This document shows, one piece after another, positions 54,916 through 63,868 of a stretch of DNA of 64,000 nucleotides; the stretch's first letter is position 1; every line of letters begins with the position of its first letter. The stretch is from Corynebacterium bovis DSM 20582 = CIP 54.80. GTDB lineage: Bacteria; Actinomycetota; Actinomycetes; Mycobacteriales; Mycobacteriaceae. A program made the translations under genes and the position numbers. The notes under the pieces are model-generated. The model made no database searches. It was not told where the DNA came from and was given only the letters and a program-made list of their open reading frames with translations. Where the stretch lies: positions 310,001-374,000 of the forward strand of contig NZ_CP047187.1 in NCBI RefSeq assembly GCF_030408615.1, read 5' to 3'.

Positions 54916-56052
54916 ATGATTTTTCGACTCTGGCCGTTCATCATCGGGAGCGTCGCGTTAGGGCTCGACGCCTACATCATCGCCGGGCTGCTTCCGCTGA
55001 TGGCACCGGACCTCTCCGCGAGTGAGGGGATGGTCGGGCTGGGCGTCACCGCGTTCACCGGCGCCTACGCGGTCACCGGCCCCGTCCTCGCCGGCGCGGC
55101 CGGCCGGAACCCCGGGAGGAGCCTGTCCATTGCGCTTGCGGTGTTCACCCTGGGGAATCTCGCCACGGCGTTCACGTCGAGTCTGGCGGTGTTCATCATC
55201 GCCCGCATCGTCGCGGGAGGTGCCGCCGGCGTGTACTCCCCCCTGTCGTCCGCGGTCGCGGCGGCGTCGGTCCCGGAGAAGAACCGGGGCCGGGCCCTCG
55301 GCCTCGTTCTCGCGGGCCTGGCGATGGGAACGGTCTTCGGCGTGCCGCTCGGCCTCATCCTGACGAAGGCCACGTCGTGGAGGATCGGCATCCTCCTCGT
55401 CACCGTCGTGGGGGTCGTCGCCCTGGCCGGCGTCTTCTTCTCGAACAGCAGGGACCTCCCGGGCGTCGAGGCCCCCTCGCTCGGCGACCGCCTGCGCTCG
55501 GTGGGGACCCTCCCGAACCTCACCACGGTCTCGGTCACGCTGCTCACCGGCATCGCGTCCCTCGGTCTCTACACCTACATCACGTCGGTGCTCGGTGACA
55601 CGGGGCTCCGTGACAGTTCCACGCTGGGGATCTGGATCTGGGGGCTCGGCGGCGCCGTCGGCGTGCTCCTCATCGGGCGACTGATCGACCGCGTGGGGAA
55701 CTCGTTGCGCATCACCGCGGTGATTCTCGTGCTCCTGACGGTCTCCCTGCTTGTCGTGGGCACGGGCCCCGCCGTCTGGGTGCTGGGCGTGGCGCTGTTC
55801 GTCTGGGGTGCCGCGGGGTGGGCGTCCCTCGCACCCCAGCAGGACACGCTCCTCACGGCCAACCCGCACGACGGCGCCACGGCGGTCGCGGCGAATGCGT
55901 CGGCGAACTACCTCGGGTCCGCGATCGGGTCCGCGCTCGGGGCGGCGGTGGTGGCGGCCGGGGTGTCCGGGACGAACCTGGCGTACCTCGCGGCAGTGCC
56001 TGTCGTCGTGGCCCTCGGCCTCCACCTCCTGCGGATGCGTCTGGCCCGCTGA
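54916..56052 (+). CDS. MFS transporter (DHA1-like)
   Basis: A 378-residue transporter with 12 predicted helices. The opening WPFIIGSVALGLDAYIIAGLLPLMAPDLSASEGMVGLGVTAF and the motif C-like segment GLVLAGLAMGTVFGVPLGLIL suggest a proton-coupled drug- or arabinose-efflux type. The substrate is unknown. It has an AAGGACGAGG ribosome site. Its base composition is slightly less GC-rich than its neighbours, and it stands between the tad operon and the helicase, where C. glutamicum and Mycobacterium have no transporter as I recall. It may be a local insertion. Confidence 0.9.
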   Translation: MIFRLWPFIIGSVALGLDAYIIAGLLPLMAPDLSASEGMVGLGVTAFTGAYAVTGPVLAGAAGRNPGRSLSIALAVFTLGNLATAFTSSLAVFIIARIVAGGAAGVYSPLSSAVAAASVPEKNRGRALGLVLAGLAMGTVFGVPLGLILTKATSWRIGILLVTVVGVVALAGVFFSNSRDLPGVEAPSLGDRLRSVGTLPNLTTVSVTLLTGIASLGLYTYITSVLGDTGLRDSSTLGIWIWGLGGAVGVLLIGRLIDRVGNSLRITAVILVLLTVSLLVVGTGPAVWVLGVALFVWGAAGWASLAPQQDTLLTANPHDGATAVAANASANYLGSAIGSALGAAVVAAGVSGTNLAYLAAVPVVVALGLHLLRMRLAR

Positions 56053-56183
56053 CCCGCCGCCCGCGGCGACCGCAGGGAGTGTCACGGCCCCGCCGACTCT
56101 CGCCCCCGCCGCCCCCCGTCGACCGCCACTCACCGCCGAGTGTCACGTCATGCGGTTCCCCACCGGTACGGAACGCCCCGCGC

Positions 56184-58649
56184 TCACCCGCGACCCCCGT
56201 CCTGCGCCGCGAGCGTCCGCAGCACGGCCACGGCCCCGGCCTTGAACAGCGGGTCGTTGCCGTTGCCGCACTTCGGGGACTGGATGCACGAGGGGCACCC
56301 GGACTCGCACGGGCACGCCTCCACGGCGTCGGCCGTCGCCCGCATCCACTCGCCGAACCGCCGGAACCCGCACTCGGCGAACCCGGCCCCGCCGGCGTAG
56401 CCGTCGTAGACGAAGACCGTCGGCAGCCCGGTGTCCGGGTGCAGGACGGTGGACAACCCGCCGATGTCCCACCGGTCGCACGTCGCGAGCAGCGGCAACA
56501 GCCCGATGGCCGCGTGCTCGGCGGCGTGGAGCGCCCCCGGCCACAGCGGCTCCTCCACGCCCGCCGCGAACAGGGCCTCCGGCTCGACGGTGTACGCCAC
56601 CGCCCGCGTCCGCAGGTCCGTCGGCGGCAGGTCCAGCGGCACGGTCTCCAGGACCTCCCCGCCGGGCAGCCGCCGCTGGTACCCGGTGACGCGGTGCGTG
56701 ACCTGGACGTCCACGTCCGCCAGCCACACCCCGGGCCCCCACGGCACGGTCCGCCGGGCGCGGAGCACGGCGACGGACGTGTCCCGCTGTGTCGTCGTGT
56801 ACCACTCCGGCTGGTCCGGGTGTGTCACGGCGATGAGCTCGTCGAGGTCGAGGGTGTCGACGACGTAACTCTCCCCCTGGTGGACGTACACCGCGCCCGT
56901 GTGCACGTCGGCGACGGCACGGGCGGTGTCGACCGTCCCCAGCACCGCCCCCGTCGTCCCGTCGACGACCACCACCGCGTCCCCGGTCCCGCCCCGGAGG
57001 TTCACCCGCCCGTGGGACCGGTCGGCGATCTCGACCGTCGCGCAGAACACCCCGCGCGGCCGCCGCCGCAGCACACCCCGCCGGATGAGGGTGTCGACGA
57101 CCCCCTCCGCGCCCCACGCGGCGATCTCGCCGTCGGCCAGCGGGCGTTCGGCGGCGGCGCACACCACGTGGTCGGCCAGCACGTACGGGTTCGACGGGTC
57201 GAAGACACTCGCCTCGACGGGCCGGTCGAGCAGCGCCTCGGGGTGGTGGACGAGGTAGGTGTCCATCGGGTCGTCGGACCCGACCATGACGACCAGCGCC
57301 CCCTGGCCGCGCCGCCCGGCCCGACCCGCCTGCTGGCGGAAACTGGCGACGGTGCCGGGGAAGCCGGCGCAGACGACGGCGTCGAGCCCCCCGACGTCGA
57401 TGCCCAGCTCGAGGGCGTTCGTCGTCGCGACCCCGAGCAGGTCCCCGTCGTCGAGGCGGCGTTCGAGGTCCCGCCGGTCCTCCGGGGTGTAGCCGGCCCG
57501 GTAGGCGGCGACGCGCCGGGCGTCACCGGGCCGGCCGAGCGTGCCGAGGGTCTCCGCGCAGGCGAGGGCGACGAGCTCCGCACCCCGGCGGGACCGGACG
57601 AACGTCAGCGTCCGGGCTCCCTGGGCGATGAGGCGGGCCATGATGTCGGCGGACTCCGTCGTCGCGGCGCGCCGCACCGGGGCCCCGTGCTCGCCGACGA
57701 CGTCGGGCAGGAAGCCCGGTTCCCACAGGGCGACGGTGCGTTCGCCCTGCGGTGACCCGTCGGTCGTGACGGCGGTGACGTCCCGCCCCGTGAGCCGGGC
57801 GGCGTGGCCGGCGGGGTCGGCGGTGGTGGCGCTGGCGAGGATGAGCGTCGGGTCGGCGCCGGTGAGCCGGAGCAGCCGCCGGAGGACGAGGGAGACGTGC
57901 GCGCCGAACACGCCCCGGTAGACGTGGCACTCGTCGACGACGACGTACCGCAGCGTGCGCAGCAGCCGGGTCCACCGCGCCGGGTTGCCGAGGACCGAGG
58001 CGTGCAGCATGTCGGGGTTCGTCACGATGAGCCGGGACTCCTCCCGGATCGTGCGGCGGGCCTCGGGCGGGGTGTCGCCGTCGTAGGTGGCGACCATGAC
58101 GTCGGTGAGCCCGGCGTCCCGGCACAGGTCCACGAGCGACCGCCGCTGGTCCTGGGCGAGGGCCTTCGTGGGGGCGATGTACAGGGCCGACGCGGTCGGC
58201 TCCTCCGTGAGGGCGGTGAGGACCGGCAGCTGGTACGCGAGCGACTTGCCGGAGGCGGTGCCGGTGGAGACGACGACGTCGTGCCCGGCCCGCGCGAGCT
58301 CCGCGGTCTCCGCCTGGTGCGAGTACAGGCGGTCGACGCCGCGCGCGTCGAGGGCGGCGCGCAGCCCGGGGGTGGTCCAGGCGGGGAGGTCGACGGGGGC
58401 GGCGGGCCGCGCGGGGACGGTGCGCACGTGGGTGAGCGTGGACTCCGGCAGGGCCGGGGTGACCCCCGCGAGCAGCTCGCCGCCGAACGTCGTCGGGGCG
58501 CCCCCGCCCCCGGTGCCGCCCCCGCCGGCCGTGTCCGCGCCCCCGGTGCCGCTCCCGGCGCCGCTCCCGCCGCCGGAGCCGCTCCCGTCGGCGGTGCCCC
58601 CGGACCCGCCGTGCTCAGTACGGATGTGACAGTCATCGGGCCCGGGCAT
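56184..58649 (-). CDS. DEAD/DEAH-box helicase, Hrq1/MrfA-like
   Basis: An 821-residue superfamily-2 helicase. Motif I region VVVSTGTASGKSLAYQLPVL, Ia APTKALAQDQ, II VVVDECHVYRG (DECH), III LASATT, and the C-terminal RecA motifs (TNALELGIDVGGLDAVV, QQAGRAGRRGQGALVV) are intact. The end is a DUF1998/MZB-type zinc module with Cys in CPCESGCPSCIQSPKCGNGN. This is the family of Hrq1 and Bacillus MrfA, which act in crosslink or mitomycin repair; Rv3649 is the mycobacterial counterpart. The N-terminal 60 residues are Gly/Ser-rich. Start taken at 58649 because of a TATGCT box 7 nt upstream; 58661 is an alternative. Confidence 0.92.
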   Translation of the reverse strand: MPGPDDCHIRTEHGGSGGTADGSGSGGGSGAGSGTGGADTAGGGGTGGGGAPTTFGGELLAGVTPALPESTLTHVRTVPARPAAPVDLPAWTTPGLRAALDARGVDRLYSHQAETAELARAGHDVVVSTGTASGKSLAYQLPVLTALTEEPTASALYIAPTKALAQDQRRSLVDLCRDAGLTDVMVATYDGDTPPEARRTIREESRLIVTNPDMLHASVLGNPARWTRLLRTLRYVVVDECHVYRGVFGAHVSLVLRRLLRLTGADPTLILASATTADPAGHAARLTGRDVTAVTTDGSPQGERTVALWEPGFLPDVVGEHGAPVRRAATTESADIMARLIAQGARTLTFVRSRRGAELVALACAETLGTLGRPGDARRVAAYRAGYTPEDRRDLERRLDDGDLLGVATTNALELGIDVGGLDAVVCAGFPGTVASFRQQAGRAGRRGQGALVVMVGSDDPMDTYLVHHPEALLDRPVEASVFDPSNPYVLADHVVCAAAERPLADGEIAAWGAEGVVDTLIRRGVLRRRPRGVFCATVEIADRSHGRVNLRGGTGDAVVVVDGTTGAVLGTVDTARAVADVHTGAVYVHQGESYVVDTLDLDELIAVTHPDQPEWYTTTQRDTSVAVLRARRTVPWGPGVWLADVDVQVTHRVTGYQRRLPGGEVLETVPLDLPPTDLRTRAVAYTVEPEALFAAGVEEPLWPGALHAAEHAAIGLLPLLATCDRWDIGGLSTVLHPDTGLPTVFVYDGYAGGAGFAECGFRRFGEWMRATADAVEACPCESGCPSCIQSPKCGNGNDPLFKAGAVAVLRTLAAQDGGRG

Positions 58650-58988
58650 GGGACCGAGCATAGCGCCCCCGTCGGGGCCGTCGGACGGCGGTGGGTGCCC
58701 CTTCATGTGCCCTCCTGACGCGGTGTGACCTGGCATTTTCAAGAAATCTCGGGTCTGAGGTAGTGCATCCGGCCCAAACGTGACAGACTGTGACGTGGTC
58801 GCAGTTTCTTCGCGCTGTTTTGCTTTCTCGACTCGGACTGTGTTTCTGACACATCCGTGGTGGAAGTGAAGCGCTCGCGGGAGTTGTTTAATGCGAGCGG
58901 ACTCTTCACCGAAGAGCGTTCCATCGGCCCGACCCGCTGCGAGAATGGTGCAGCAGTCGATCACCGAACTGCAAGAGAAGGTAAGAAC
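58650..58988. other. divergent region between helicase and cspA
   Basis: An AT-richer region containing the helicase promoter (58657-58662) and probably a long cspA leader. TTTAAT at 58887-58892 is the best cspA -10 candidate. An AGAAGG ribosome site precedes cspA. No other gene is seen. Confidence 0.5.
58657..58662 (-). promoter_or_regulatory. -10 element of the helicase gene, leaderless
   Basis: TATGCT on the minus strand, 7 nt before the ATG at 58649. Confidence 0.5.
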
Positions 58989-59192
58989 ATGGCACAGGGA
59001 ACCGTCAAGTGGTTTAACGCTGAGAAGGGCTTTGGATTCATCGCCCCCGATGACGGCTCGGACGACGTCTTCGTCCACTACTCCGAGATCCAGGGCAGCG
59101 GCTTCCGCACCCTCGAGGAGAACCAGAAGGTCGAGTTCGAGGTCGGCGAGGGCGCCAAGGGCCCGCAGGCCCAGAACGTCACCGCTCTCTGA
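58989..59192 (+). CDS. cspA: cold-shock protein
   Basis: A 67-residue single-domain RNA chaperone. Both nucleic-acid-binding motifs are perfect: KGFGFI (RNP1) and VFVHYSEI (RNP2), after the family opening [16 protein letters not shown]. It has less biased codon use than its neighbours and an AGAAGG ribosome site, which fit strong expression. The order helicase-cspA-topA is conserved in corynebacteria and mycobacteria. A U-tract terminator follows. Confidence 0.98.
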   Translation: MAQGTVKWFNAEKGFGFIAPDDGSDDVFVHYSEIQGSGFRTLEENQKVEFEVGEGAKGPQAQNVTAL

Positions 59193-59537
59193 GGATGAGA
59201 CCTCCCCCCACGGCCTGAGGGCCGGGGGACACCGCACCGCGGACGGGTTCACCCCTCCCGGTGCGGTTTTTTCATACCCGCACCACCCCGTCCGGACGCC
59301 CCCGGCCGCGCCCGCCCCCCGCGGGCGGGCCCCGACGGGTCGGTCGCCCTGCCGTTGTCCGGCCCTAGAGTAGGGTGAGCGTCATCCTCCCCGGTCGTGT
59401 CCCGGCAGGGTGTCCCGGCGAGGGGCGCGCCGACCGGACGGCGCCGTCCGGGCCGTCGGATCCGGCCCGTCCCGGCCCCGGCCGGCACGGTCAGGGAACA
59501 ATGAACGTTGAACGCAGAAAAAGGTGACAGACCCGAC
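59193..59537. other. intergenic region between cspA and topA
   Basis: Holds the cspA terminator, then G/C-rich sequence, a TAGAGT hexamer at 59368-59373 that may be the topA -10, and an AAAAAGG sequence that serves as ribosome site. A TTG in frame with topA at 59508 gives only a 10-codon longer start and is less likely. Confidence 0.5.
59231..59272 (+). terminator. cspA Rho-independent terminator
   Basis: Stem ccgcaccg (59232-59239) with cggtgcgg (59259-59266), followed directly by six T. This is the only classical hairpin plus T-run in the window. Confidence 0.92.
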
Positions 59538-62500
59538 ATGGCAAGCAACGGCAGCTCCGGTGTGAAGCGCCTGGTGATCGTCGAGTCCGCGACGAAGGCC
59601 CGCAAGATCGCCCCGTACCTGGGACCCGACTACATCGTCGAGGCCTCGGTCGGGCACATCAGGGACCTGCCCCGGGGGGCCGCGGACGTGCCTGCCAAGC
59701 ACAAGAAGGAACCGTGGGCGCGCCTCGGCGTCAACGTCGACGACGACTTCGAGCCGCTCTACGTCGTGAGCCCCGACAAGAAGAAGAAGGTCGCGGACCT
59801 CAAGGCGAAGCTCAAGCAGGTCGACGAGCTCTACCTCGCGACGGACCCCGACCGTGAGGGGGAGGCCATCGCCTGGCACCTCCTGCAGGTCCTCAAGCCG
59901 ACGGTCCCCGTGCGCCGCATGGTCTTCCACGAGATCACGAAGCCCGCGATCCTCGCCGCCGCGGAGAACACCCGCGAGCTCGACCACGATCTCGTCGACG
60001 CCCAGGAGACCCGCCGTGTCCTCGACCGCCTGTACGGCTACGAGGTCTCGCCGGTGCTGTGGAAGAAGGTCATGCCCCGGCTGTCGGCCGGCCGTGTCCA
60101 GTCCGTCGCGACGCGCGTGATCGTCGAGCGCGAACGTGAGCGCATGGCCTTCATCGCCGCCGACTACTGGGACCTCACCGCCCACCTCCGGCTGCTCGAC
60201 GGCGCCGGGGTGTCCGGCGAGGGCCCCCGGGAGGTCGACGCGAAGCTCGCGAGGATCGACGGCACCCGCGTCGCCCAGGGCCGGGACTTCACGGACCGCG
60301 GCGAGGTGCGCACGAAGGACGTGCGGGTCCTCGACAAGACCGCCGCGACGGCCCTCGCGGACGGGCTGCGCGGCCGCGAGATGCGGGTCAGCGCGGTGGA
60401 GGAGAAGCCGTACACCCGGCGCCCCTACCCGCCGTTCATGACCTCCACGCTCCAGCAGGAGGCCGGGCGGAAGCTGCACTTCACGTCGGAGCGGACGATG
60501 CGCATCGCGCAGCGGCTCTACGAGAACGGCCACATCACGTACATGCGTACGGACTCCACGACACTGTCCACGTCCGGCATCAACGCAGCGCGGGCGCAGG
60601 CCGCCGAACTGTACGGTGAGCGTTTCGTCGCGGACGCCCCGCGCCAGTACACCCGCAAGGTGAAGAACTCCCAGGAGGCCCACGAGGCGATCCGCCCGGC
60701 GGGCGAGACGTTCGCCACCCCGGGCCAGCTGTCGGGCCGGCTCGACGCCGAGGAGTTCAAGCTCTACGAGCTCATCTGGCAGCGCACGGTCGCCTCCCAG
60801 ATGGCCGACGCGCGCGGCACGTCGGTCAAGGTCACCGTCACCGGCCAGGCCGGCAGCGGCGAGACCTGCGACTTCACGGCCTCCGGGCGCACGATCACGT
60901 TCCCCGGCTTCCTCAAGGCGTACGTCGAGACGACGCGACAGGCCGACGGCCGGGACGTCGCGGACAACGCGGAGCGTCACCTGCCGGTCCTCGCCGAGGG
61001 CGACGGCCTGTCCGCCGAGGAGATCAGCGCCGACGGGCACACGACGACCCCTCCGGCCCGCTACACCGAGGCCAGCCTCGTCAAGAAGATGGAGGAGCTC
61101 GGCATCGGCCGCCCGTCGACGTACGCGTCGATCATCAAGACGATCCAGGACCGGGGGTACGTCCTCCCGCGCGGGAACGCGCTGGTCCCGTCGTGGGTCG
61201 CGTTCGCCGTCGTCGGCCTCCTGGAGGACAACTTCGGGTCGCTCGTCGACTACGACTTCACGTCGTCGATGGAGGATGAGCTCGACGACATCGCCGCCGG
61301 CCGGGAGAACCGGTCGGACTGGCTCCGGGGCTTCTACTTCGGGGACGCGGGTGCCTCCGACGCGACCGCGGAGACGGTGGCCCGGCTGGGTGGCCTCAAG
61401 GCTCTCGTCGGGAACAACCTGGAGCAGATCGACGCGCGGCGGGTGAACTCCCTGCACCTCTTCGACGACGCCGACGGGACCCCGATCTACGTGCGCGTCG
61501 GCCGGTACGGGGCGTACCTCGAACGGACGAAGCCGGTTCCGGCGGGCGCGCCCGAGGGCACGGAGCCGGAGGTCCAGCGGGCGAACCTGCCCGAGTCGAT
61601 GACCCCGGACGAGCTCGACCTCGAGACGGCGGAGAAGCTCTTCGCCACCCCGCAGGGTGGGCGTGAGCTGGGCCGGAACCCGGCGAACGGCCGCATGATC
61701 GTCGTCAAGGAGGGCCGGTTCGGGCCGTACGTCACCGAGCGGGTCACCGAGGACGAGGAGGCCGGCGCGACCGCGGAGGCGGAGCGCACCGTCGACGCCG
61801 AGTGGGACGCCGACGACGCGGAGCGGGCGAAGGAGGGGAAGAAGCCCTTCAACCGGACCACGAAGACCGCGGCGGCGAAGCGGGAGAAGCGTGTCCGCCA
61901 GCTCGTCGACGAGACGCTCAAGCCGGCGACCGCCTCCCTGTTCTCGAGCATGGACACGGGCACGGTGGGTCTCGACGACGCGCTGAAGCTGCTGAGCCTC
62001 CCCCGGGAGGTGGGCGTCGACCCGTCGGACGGGGAGGTCATCACCGCCCAGAACGGCCGCTACGGTCCGTACCTCAAGAAGGGCAACGACTCCCGCTCCC
62101 TGGCGAAGGAGGAGGACATCTTCACCGTCACCCTCGACGAGGCGCGGCGGATCTACGCCGAGCCGAAGCGCCGGGGGCGGCAGGCGGCGCAGCCGCCGTT
62201 GAAGCAGCTCGGGGACAACGACGTCTCCGGGAAGCCGATGACGGTCAAGGACGGGCGGTTCGGCCCGTACGTCACCGACGGGCAGACGAACGCCTCCCTG
62301 CGCCGGGGCGACAACCCGGAGACGATCACCGACGCGCGTGCGAACGAGCTGCTCTCCGAGCGGCGCGCGAAGGAGGCCGAGCAGGGTGGCGGCCGGGGCG
62401 CCGGGAGGGCGACGTCGGCCCGGAAGGCGACGAAGAAGTCCACCGCGAAGAAGACCACGGCGAAGAAGTCGACGGCGAAGAAGTCGACGAAGAAGACCAC

Positions 62501-62597
62501 CAAGAAGACCACGGCGAAGAAGACCGCCACGAAGTCCGCGGCGAAGAAGTCCGCCGCGAAGGCGACGTCCGCGGCCACGCGGTCCACGACGACGTAG
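59538..62597 (+). CDS. topA: DNA topoisomerase I
   Basis: TopA relaxes negative supercoils by a type IA mechanism. The Toprim domain opens KRLVIVESATKARKIAPYLG and has ATDPDREGEAIAWHLL. The active-site Tyr335 is in GHITYMRTDSTTLS. In place of zinc fingers, the C-terminus carries repeated KxGRFGPYVT-type domains (EGRFGPYVTERV, NGRYGPYLKKG, DGRFGPYVTDG). It ends in a Lys/Ala/Thr tail of about 60 residues (KKSTAKKTTAKK type), as in other actinobacteria, where the tail speeds processive relaxation. 1019 residues. ATG at 59538 is preceded by AAAAAGG at about 14 nt. Confidence 0.98.
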   Translation: MASNGSSGVKRLVIVESATKARKIAPYLGPDYIVEASVGHIRDLPRGAADVPAKHKKEPWARLGVNVDDDFEPLYVVSPDKKKKVADLKAKLKQVDELYLATDPDREGEAIAWHLLQVLKPTVPVRRMVFHEITKPAILAAAENTRELDHDLVDAQETRRVLDRLYGYEVSPVLWKKVMPRLSAGRVQSVATRVIVERERERMAFIAADYWDLTAHLRLLDGAGVSGEGPREVDAKLARIDGTRVAQGRDFTDRGEVRTKDVRVLDKTAATALADGLRGREMRVSAVEEKPYTRRPYPPFMTSTLQQEAGRKLHFTSERTMRIAQRLYENGHITYMRTDSTTLSTSGINAARAQAAELYGERFVADAPRQYTRKVKNSQEAHEAIRPAGETFATPGQLSGRLDAEEFKLYELIWQRTVASQMADARGTSVKVTVTGQAGSGETCDFTASGRTITFPGFLKAYVETTRQADGRDVADNAERHLPVLAEGDGLSAEEISADGHTTTPPARYTEASLVKKMEELGIGRPSTYASIIKTIQDRGYVLPRGNALVPSWVAFAVVGLLEDNFGSLVDYDFTSSMEDELDDIAAGRENRSDWLRGFYFGDAGASDATAETVARLGGLKALVGNNLEQIDARRVNSLHLFDDADGTPIYVRVGRYGAYLERTKPVPAGAPEGTEPEVQRANLPESMTPDELDLETAEKLFATPQGGRELGRNPANGRMIVVKEGRFGPYVTERVTEDEEAGATAEAERTVDAEWDADDAERAKEGKKPFNRTTKTAAAKREKRVRQLVDETLKPATASLFSSMDTGTVGLDDALKLLSLPREVGVDPSDGEVITAQNGRYGPYLKKGNDSRSLAKEEDIFTVTLDEARRIYAEPKRRGRQAAQPPLKQLGDNDVSGKPMTVKDGRFGPYVTDGQTNASLRRGDNPETITDARANELLSERRAKEAEQGGGRGAGRATSARKATKKSTAKKTTAKKSTAKKSTKKTTKKTTAKKTATKSAAKKSAAKATSAATRSTTT

Positions 62598-62645
62598 CCG
62601 GGCTCCGCGCCCGGGGCCCCGGCACGCCGGCGGGCCCGTACGCCG

Positions 62646-62708
62646 CACGAACAGCACGAACAGCACGAACAGCACGAACAGCACGACGCGCACGACACCC
62701 ACGAGAGA
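62646..62708 (+). repeat. 9-bp minisatellite upstream of ocd
   Basis: Four perfect copies of cacgaacag (62646-62681) are followed by three degenerate ones (cacgacgcg, cacgacacc, cacgagaga). It ends about 20 bp before the ATG of the next gene, so copy-number change would alter its leader length. Confidence 0.9.
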
Positions 62709-62729
62709 CGACGGAAGGACGGACGAGAG

Positions 62730-63752
62730 ATGAGTGAGGCGGACCGGGCCACGGAGGTCACCCCGGAATTCACCTGGACCGACGGGGAGGAGCTGCGCCG
62801 GCGGTTGTCGATGCGCACGCTCGTCGACGTCACCCGCGCGGCGTTCATCGACCACCAGCACGGCCGGTTCGAGATCCCGGTGCGCGAGACCCTCGACGAC
62901 GGCGCCCTGCTCGTCATGCCGGTCCGGCACCGTGACATCCCGGGGCTCGCCGTGAAGACGATGAGCCTCAACAGCGACCGGAACCCGACGATCGCCGGGA
63001 CGGTGCTGTGGGAGGACCCGGAGCGGGTCCGCCACGTCCTCGTCGACGGGGCGACGGCGACGACGATGCGCACCGGCGCGGTGAGCGGCGTCGCGACCGA
63101 CCTCCTCGCCCGGGAGGGCGCGCGGCACCTCGTGGTCGTCGGCGCGGGCGGTCAGGCCCCGGACCAGGTCCGGGCCGTTGCGGCCGTGCGTGACCTCACG
63201 ACGGTGACGATCGTCAGCCGGCGGCTCGAGAGCGCCCGCCGGTGCGTGGAGCGGCTCGCGGACGACCCGGCGCTCGAGGGCGTCGAGATCACGGCCGCGG
63301 AGGACGTCCGGGCGGCCGTCGGGCGCGCGGACATCGTCTGCTGCGTCACCCCGGCGGAGGAGCCGCTGTTCCGGCTCGACGACCTCGCCCCGGGCACGCA
63401 CGTCAACCTCATCGGGTCGTTCCGTCCGTCGATGCGGGAGATGTCGGGCCACGACGTCGCCTCGGTCGACCGGCTCGTCGTGGACGACATCGAGGCCGTG
63501 ACGACCGAGTCGGGCGAGATCATCGACGCGCTCGAGGCCGGCGAGCTCACGGTCGACGGCCTGGAGACCCTCGGTGCGGCGCTCATCGCCGAGGACGAGG
63601 CGCAGGCCCGCGAGGGCGAGCCGCCCGTCGTCGGCGGCCGGTACGGTGCTGAGGAGCCGGTCGACGGCATCCCCGACGGGCTGACCGTGTTCAAGTCCGT
63701 CGGCGTGGCGATCCAGGACTGGGCGCTCATGCGGGCGGTCAGCGGGGAGTGA
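62730..63752 (+). CDS. ornithine cyclodeaminase/mu-crystallin family protein
   Basis: A 340-residue NAD(P)-dependent enzyme of the OCD/mu-crystallin family, which includes ornithine cyclodeaminase, alanine dehydrogenase and ketimine reductases. Substrate-side motifs are PVRETLDDGALLVMPVRH, GLAVKTMSLNSDRNPTIAGTVLW and TATTMRTGAVSGVAT. The Rossmann fold reads LVVVGAGGQAPDQVRAVAAVRDLTTVTIVSRR, and NLIGSFRPSMREM closes the site. The exact substrate cannot be read from the sequence. GGAAGG ribosome site. The last five codons and the stop are duplicated twice downstream. Confidence 0.92.
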   Translation: MSEADRATEVTPEFTWTDGEELRRRLSMRTLVDVTRAAFIDHQHGRFEIPVRETLDDGALLVMPVRHRDIPGLAVKTMSLNSDRNPTIAGTVLWEDPERVRHVLVDGATATTMRTGAVSGVATDLLAREGARHLVVVGAGGQAPDQVRAVAAVRDLTTVTIVSRRLESARRCVERLADDPALEGVEITAAEDVRAAVGRADIVCCVTPAEEPLFRLDDLAPGTHVNLIGSFRPSMREMSGHDVASVDRLVVDDIEAVTTESGEIIDALEAGELTVDGLETLGAALIAEDEAQAREGEPPVVGGRYGAEEPVDGIPDGLTVFKSVGVAIQDWALMRAVSGE

Positions 63753-63856
63753 CGGTCAGCGGGGGGTGACGGTCAGCGGGGGGTGAGGGTCCCGCCCGGG
63801 GCGGACCGGGTCAGCGGGGGGGGGGTGACGCTCCCGCCCGGGGCGGACCGGGTCAG
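63737..63856 (+). repeat. stop-codon repeat array after the ocd-like gene
   Basis: A 17-bp unit (ggtcagcggggagtgac) that contains the gene's last codons and stop occurs three times in tandem at 63737, 63754 and 63771. TGA lies at 63750, 63767 and 63784, a spacing of 17 nt that closes all frames. A separate 25-bp repeat (starting tcccgcccggggcggaccgg) occurs at 63790 and 63832. Confidence 0.92.
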
Positions 63857-63868
63857 GGGCGGCGCTGG

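Noticed and set aside
54916-56052. Dedicated chloramphenicol exporter
   Set aside because: The protein is a DHA1-type MFS member, but its opening and motif sequences do not match the Cmx/CmlR proteins as I remember them. No substrate can be assigned.
58650-59252. N-terminal extension of the helicase to 59252
   Set aside because: It would run antisense through cspA and its leader. The translated stretch has no homology-like features.
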